This document shows, in pieces, positions 4,717 to 5,052 of a DNA stretch of 5,052 nt. Made by a program: the position numbers and the translations under genes. The notes beneath the pieces were generated by a model. That model was not told the DNA's origin. It saw nothing but the letters and a program-made list of their open reading frames with translations, and made no database searches. Source of the DNA: Candidatus Aminicenantota bacterium (GTDB lineage Bacteria > Acidobacteriota > Aminicenantia > UBA2199); NCBI GenBank assembly GCA_024644125.1, contig JAHELQ010000425.1:1-5052 (forward strand), read 5' to 3'. The stretch's first letter is position 1. Every line of letters starts with the position of its first letter.

Positions 4717-5052
4717 TTACAGCATAAACGTAACTGAGATATTCGGGACCAAAATGTTGAAATTGTGAACTCCCGGTATTCCAGCCACTGGATCTACTTC
4801 AGCAAGACTTACAACCCGCTCGTCACCCATCAAATACTCAACTGCGAAATCGAGCTTGATTTTTCCGGTATTGAAGCTGAACCCCAATGAAGCGACATTG
4901 TAATCGATGCTGGGTAATAGGAAATTCTGGGTTGCCAGAGGAGATGGGCCCGGATCGGTGTAGAAACCGGCTCTCAGGGCAAACGCTTCCGAGAGCAAGT
5001 ACTCGATTCCGAATCTAAGTTGAACAGTATCTTCCCAACGGAGATCCAAATC
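4717..5052 (-). CDS. OmpP1/FadL-type outer-membrane beta-barrel protein, C-terminal part
   Basis: Only the last 111 residues are in the window. The frame is still open at the right edge, and the TTG at 5049 is an internal Leu codon, not a start. The visible part shows alternating hydrophobic-polar beta-strands, including TVQLRFGIEYLLSE, FALRAGFYTDPGPS, VASLGFSFNTGKIKLDFAVEYLMG and a final NISVTFML. The WEDTVQLRFGIEY and LRAGFYTDPGP strings are characteristic of the FadL/TodX/OmpP1 family, 12- to 14-strand-type barrels that bring long-chain fatty acids, aromatics or other hydrophobic substrates across the outer membrane. The signal peptide, hatch domain and most strands lie outside, so the substrate cannot be guessed. 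It ends in Leu rather than the usual C-terminal aromatic residue, with Phe two positions before the end. A run of A follows the stop codon on this strand. Its presence implies a Gram-negative envelope. Confidence 0.8.
   Translation of the reverse strand, partial: DLDLRWEDTVQLRFGIEYLLSEAFALRAGFYTDPGPSPLATQNFLLPSIDYNVASLGFSFNTGKIKLDFAVEYLMGDERVVSLAEVDPVAGIPGVHNFNILVPNISVTFML

Noticed and set aside
4709..4718. Ten-T run at the end of the outer-membrane protein gene
   Set aside because: On the coding strand this is an A-run that begins within the TAA stop and continues downstream. Slippage there would not change the protein, and it is not placed after a hairpin in the gene's direction.

Overview
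The window looks like chromosomal core-gene DNA from a Gram-negative, probably uncultured bacterium. The Gram-negative call rests on the C-terminal part of an OmpP1/FadL-type outer-membrane barrel at the right edge. The proteins belong to widespread bacterial families. The gene mix (tsaB-rimI, an archaeal-type class I aldolase, an HD-GYP response regulator, a FadL-like porin) would fit an FCB-type or related deep-branching phylum, but that is inference and I cannot place it further. I see no insertion sequence, phage gene, CRISPR array, tRNA or rRNA, and no base-composition break.

Layout. On the left, two plus-strand genes form a coupled pair: tsaB, cut at its 5' end by the window edge, and rimI, which starts inside the tsaB stop codon. 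Everything to the right is on the minus strand. Reading in the direction of transcription, from right to left, these are the outer-membrane protein gene (5' end missing), a class I fructose-bisphosphate aldolase, metK (S-adenosylmethionine synthetase) and a CheY-HD-GYP response regulator. The regulator converges on rimI and their 3' ends overlap by 8 bp. The four minus-strand genes are separated by 125-221 bp gaps that contain hairpins and promoter-like sequences, so each is probably its own transcription unit.

Function. TsaB helps make the t6A modification of tRNAs reading ANN codons, and RimI acetylates ribosomal protein S18, so this pair serves translation. MetK makes SAM. The aldolase serves glycolysis or gluconeogenesis. 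The HD-GYP regulator is predicted to degrade cyclic di-GMP in response to a sensor kinase that is not encoded here. The barrel probably takes up hydrophobic compounds. These are neighbours, not a pathway.

Most notable: the metK 5' leader. Between a promoter-like sequence and the metK ribosome binding site lies a 74-nt segment (3435-3508, minus strand) that folds by eye into a long, nearly continuous hairpin. The 5' arm AATCGA can pair with either of two TCGATT copies, one local and one ending 6 nt before the Shine-Dalgarno sequence. That is the shape of a switching leader. I do not recognise the core of the common SAM-I (S-box) riboswitch in it, so it is a candidate for an uncharacterised cis-regulatory RNA of SAM synthesis.
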